Shown here: piece by piece, positions 6,119 through 8,204 of the stretch | How positions within the stretch are numbered: position 1 is the first letter of the stretch | How the letters are laid out: every line of letters starts with the position of its first letter | NCBI GenBank assembly: GCA_013203085.1 | Contig: JABMQX010000037.1 | Coordinates: forward strand, 1-8,204 | Direction of reading: 5' to 3' | Source: a bacterium | GTDB taxonomy: Bacteria; Auribacterota; JABMQX01 | Length of the DNA stretch: 8,204 nt | Made by a program: the position numbers and the translations under genes | Notes under the pieces: generated by a model | Seen by the model: the letters and a program-made list of their open reading frames with translations, nothing else | The model's database searches: none | What the model was told of the DNA's origin: nothing

Positions 6119-7323
6119 CCAGCATCCCCCCGGTTCAACACCGGTCCTCTGATGCGGTCAAAGGCCCGCTCGTAGATGCGGCGATGCATCTCGCAGATAT
6201 GAGTCCAGTTCATTGTCGTTTCGCTCGTTTTGAGGGCAGCCCGGCGCATTGCACGGAGCTTGTCCTCACCTTCGAAAACGCGAATCAGAGCTTCTGACAG
6301 AGCCGAAACATCGCCGCTCCGGAAGACATACCCGTCAACCCCATCATGTACTTGCTCAGGCAATCCCCCGGAATCAGAGGAAACGACCGGGATGCCCAGG
6401 GGGAACGCCAAGGCTACGCTGGCGCTCTGGCTTGCCCGGATGTGCGGCTGGACAATGACCGCAGCGTTACTGAGACGTTCGACCATTTCCCTCAAAGGTA
6501 TGTACCTTCTTTCAGCGTGCACGTAAGGAGAGATGCCCAGACGGTCAATCAGGGTTTGGTATTTCCCCCAGCGATCACGGCAAGGCCCGGCAATGCTCAG
6601 GCGGCACGTCCCGGGGAGGCGAGGCCTCGCGAGAGCGAAGGCCTTTATTAAGACATCGAGACCTTTATAGGGGAGAATCGCCCCAAAGAACAAAATGGTC
6701 TTGCGGTCGGCATCGCCTTTCGTGATCCGTAAGAGGTCCTGTTCCGAAAGCACGGACTCGAGTACGAGCGCAAAGTTGATAATGGGAATTACGGTCAGTT
6801 TGTGCCTGACCACCCCCAGGACATTCACAAGCTGCCGGGCCACATACTCCGTCAACACGACGATGTGGTCCACCAATTGGTACATGGCTCCTGATTGGGC
6901 AAGCGCGCGGTGGCTCACGGTGTGATAGATGAACGGATTGTGCGCAGTGTAAAAGACTCGCACTCCACGTTTCCGGAGTGCGCGCATCAACCAGAGCGTA
7001 GCACTCGGGAATATGACAAACATGAAATGGACTATCTCAACCTCGCTCCGGCTCAGGCGACGCCAAAGCCGCGCAAGGTCCCAAAAGTATTCGAACGCGC
7101 GCAGCATCCGGTGTACCGACACGGGGAGTTTCAGGGCCTTTCTCAGGAAATTGCTGTTGCGGAAGAAGAAGTTTACAGCATTCGACAGCGAAGCCACGTC
7201 CTCATTCGCATATTCTGTGGTGAGGAACTCTACATCCATCCCCGATTGCGCCATCCCCTGCAGGAGACAGTAGTCATACTGGGGGAATCTCCTCGTTGCG
7301 TCAATGAGTACGATTCTTGCCAT
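6115..7323 (-). CDS. GT4-family glycosyltransferase
   Basis: This complete 402-residue GT-B glycosyltransferase begins with MARIVLIDATRRFPQYDY, typical of the N-terminal Rossmann-like domain. It has TAHNP at 126-130, a DHIVVLTEY stretch at 152-160, the second-domain start FFGAILPYKG at 212-221, IAGP at 244-247, and the donor-site region ASQSASVALAFPLGIPVV at 297-314 followed by GGLPE at 319-323. There is no signal peptide or membrane span, so it should act at the cytoplasmic face of the membrane on a lipid-linked glycan. Leu305 and Ala297 sit where the two glutamates of the usual E-x7-E motif are expected. This happens in some GT4 members, but the donor cannot be guessed. The ATG at 7321-7323 has only a weak GAGAA just upstream. 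Its TGA (6115-6117) overlaps the ATG of the next gene as ATGA, so the two are probably translationally coupled. The gap to the preceding glycosyltransferase is 94 bp. Confidence 0.9.
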   Translation of the reverse strand: MARIVLIDATRRFPQYDYCLLQGMAQSGMDVEFLTTEYANEDVASLSNAVNFFFRNSNFLRKALKLPVSVHRMLRAFEYFWDLARLWRRLSRSEVEIVHFMFVIFPSATLWLMRALRKRGVRVFYTAHNPFIYHTVSHRALAQSGAMYQLVDHIVVLTEYVARQLVNVLGVVRHKLTVIPIINFALVLESVLSEQDLLRITKGDADRKTILFFGAILPYKGLDVLIKAFALARPRLPGTCRLSIAGPCRDRWGKYQTLIDRLGISPYVHAERRYIPLREMVERLSNAAVIVQPHIRASQSASVALAFPLGIPVVSSDSGGLPEQVHDGVDGYVFRSGDVSALSEALIRVFEGEDKLRAMRRAALKTSETTMNWTHICEMHRRIYERAFDRIRGPVLNRGDAG

Positions 7324-7417
7324 CTTCTCAGGTCAGCGGCCCGAACCCCGCAGTGACTCGAGGGCCGGGTCCGCCCGCCGCTTTTCTCCCTTGCCGATAG
7401 CGGAATAGGACGCCGTG

Positions 7418-8204
7418 CTAAGGTAAGTGCGTTACACTTCGGTATAGATCGGCAGTCTCTTTCGCAATGTTAGCCCAACTGTATCGCTGTTTCAGGAGGG
7501 CGACATTCTGCTTGATTCTATCTCTCAGAACAACATCGCCAATAAGGGCATCGACCTCATCGCAGAGTTGTCCAACGTTTCCATGCTCGACGAGCACGAC
7601 ATTCACTCCATTTGCCAGCCCAGGAAAAGCTGATTTCGGCGGCGTTGTGACGATTGGAAGTTCGTGAGCTATTGCAAGAATAAGGCTACTTCTCCTTGTC
7701 GAGGCGCCGTCCTCAAATGGCAGGACGCAAACGTCGGATATGGACAGATACTCCGATAACTGTTCCGAGTGGCAAGATCCTGTAAGAACTATGTGCTCGG
7801 TTATGCCCAGTTGGAGGGCCAGGCTGGCGATGTGCGTGCGGAAGTAGCCCTCGTGGACATGACCGATCAGCAAAAGCTTGGCGGAGGGGCGCCGCCGGAG
7901 CAACTGGCAAAAAGCTCGCACAAGGAATACGATGCCCTTTCCGCCTCTGATGATGCCAAAGAAGCTAATGACCGGCGCAGTTCTTCCGATGCCCAGGCGC
8001 TCTTTCAGTGCATCCAAACCTCCCGCTCCTCTGCGGACCTGAGGCTCCGCATTCGGCCCTACGGGAATGCAAACCAGCTTTCTCGAGAGAGGGGCGTACG
8101 CCGCTCTAAGACTGCGCTCATAACCGGCGTCCACGATGATTATCTTGTGACTTGCCAGAATCCCCGGGAGAAGTCGCAGCTTTGCCCTAAGTCTCAGGTT
8201 ACCG
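7418..8204 (-). CDS. GT4-type glycosyltransferase, 5' end beyond window
   Basis: The minus-strand frame is open from the TAG stop at 7418-7420 to the right edge, so 261 residues are visible and the N-terminal acceptor domain is missing. The visible part is the nucleotide-sugar-binding half of a GT-B glycosyltransferase. It shows CIPVGPN (about residues 45-51 from the edge), then FFGIIRGGKG (about 81-90), the first strand and loop of the GT1 domain, then VLTGSCHSEQLSEYL, and a donor-site stretch PFEDGASTRRSS (about 162-173) followed by HELPIVTT. This arrangement is usual in GT4-like surface-polysaccharide transferases that add a sugar from an NDP donor to a lipid-linked chain in the cytoplasm. 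The canonical E-x7-E pair is not obvious; the RRSS form is known in a GT4 subset. An internal GTG at 8132-8134 is not the real start, because conserved-looking sequence continues upstream of it (GILASHKIIIVDAG). The donor and acceptor sugars cannot be read from the sequence. Confidence 0.88.
   Translation of the reverse strand, partial: GNLRLRAKLRLLPGILASHKIIIVDAGYERSLRAAYAPLSRKLVCIPVGPNAEPQVRRGAGGLDALKERLGIGRTAPVISFFGIIRGGKGIVFLVRAFCQLLRRRPSAKLLLIGHVHEGYFRTHIASLALQLGITEHIVLTGSCHSEQLSEYLSISDVCVLPFEDGASTRRSSLILAIAHELPIVTTPPKSAFPGLANGVNVVLVEHGNVGQLCDEVDALIGDVVLRDRIKQNVALLKQRYSWANIAKETADLYRSVTHLP

Noticed and set aside
6895..7356. Plus-strand open frame of 153 codons
   Set aside because: Antisense to the N-terminal domain of the GT4 gene at 6115-7323, with no recognisable protein features.

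Overview
The window carries part of a bacterial cell-surface glycan biosynthesis locus. All eight genes lie on the minus strand, so transcription runs from position 8204 towards 1. The organism cannot be named from the sequence. Base composition is moderately GC-rich, the gene set is bacterial, and the mix of protein families (WbuB-type glycosyltransferase, D-glucuronyl C5-epimerase domain, PF14907-type nucleotidyltransferase, Pgl-type initiation genes) resembles polysaccharide clusters of environmental Gram-negative phyla. That phylogenetic statement is inference. There are no RNA genes, mobile elements, CRISPR arrays or convincing plus-strand genes.

Layout in transcription order. (1) 8204-7418: C-terminal part of a GT4 glycosyltransferase whose start lies beyond the right edge. 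(2) 7323-6115: a second GT4 glycosyltransferase. (3) 6118-5102: a D-glucuronyl C5-epimerase-family protein, overlapping gene 2 by 4 bp (ATGA). (4) 5099-3846: a WbuB-like GT4 glycosyltransferase starting 2 bp after gene 3 stops. (5) 3673-2468: a nucleotidyltransferase-fold protein of unknown function. (6) 2220-1606: a PglC/WcaJ-type monotopic phosphoglycosyl transferase that starts the lipid-linked glycan. (7) 1519-884: a PglD/NeuD-type sugar N-acyltransferase. (8) 766-1: a DegT/DnrJ/EryC1 (PglE-type) aminotransferase whose C-terminus runs off the left edge.

Genes 6-8 have the order of Campylobacter pglC-pglD-pglE. Together they suggest that a UDP-linked 4-amino-4,6-dideoxy-HexNAc is made, N-acetylated (as in UDP-diNAc-bacillosamine) and transferred as a sugar phosphate to undecaprenyl phosphate. 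A PglF-type 4,6-dehydratase is needed and would be expected beyond the left edge. The glycosyltransferases would then extend the chain. The epimerase-family protein suggests that a hexuronic acid (GlcA to IdoA) is present in the glycan. It has no visible signal peptide and sits between cytoplasmic glycosyltransferases, so it may act on a lipid-linked intermediate before export.

Genes 2-4 are tightly coupled, whereas genes 5-8 are separated by 86-247 bp of non-coding DNA. The widest gap (2221-2467) may mark a module boundary and could hold a promoter for the initiation module. The most interesting points are the epimerase with a substituted catalytic tyrosine position, the function-unknown nucleotidyltransferase, and a T9 tract near the nucleotidyltransferase C-terminus that could allow slippage.
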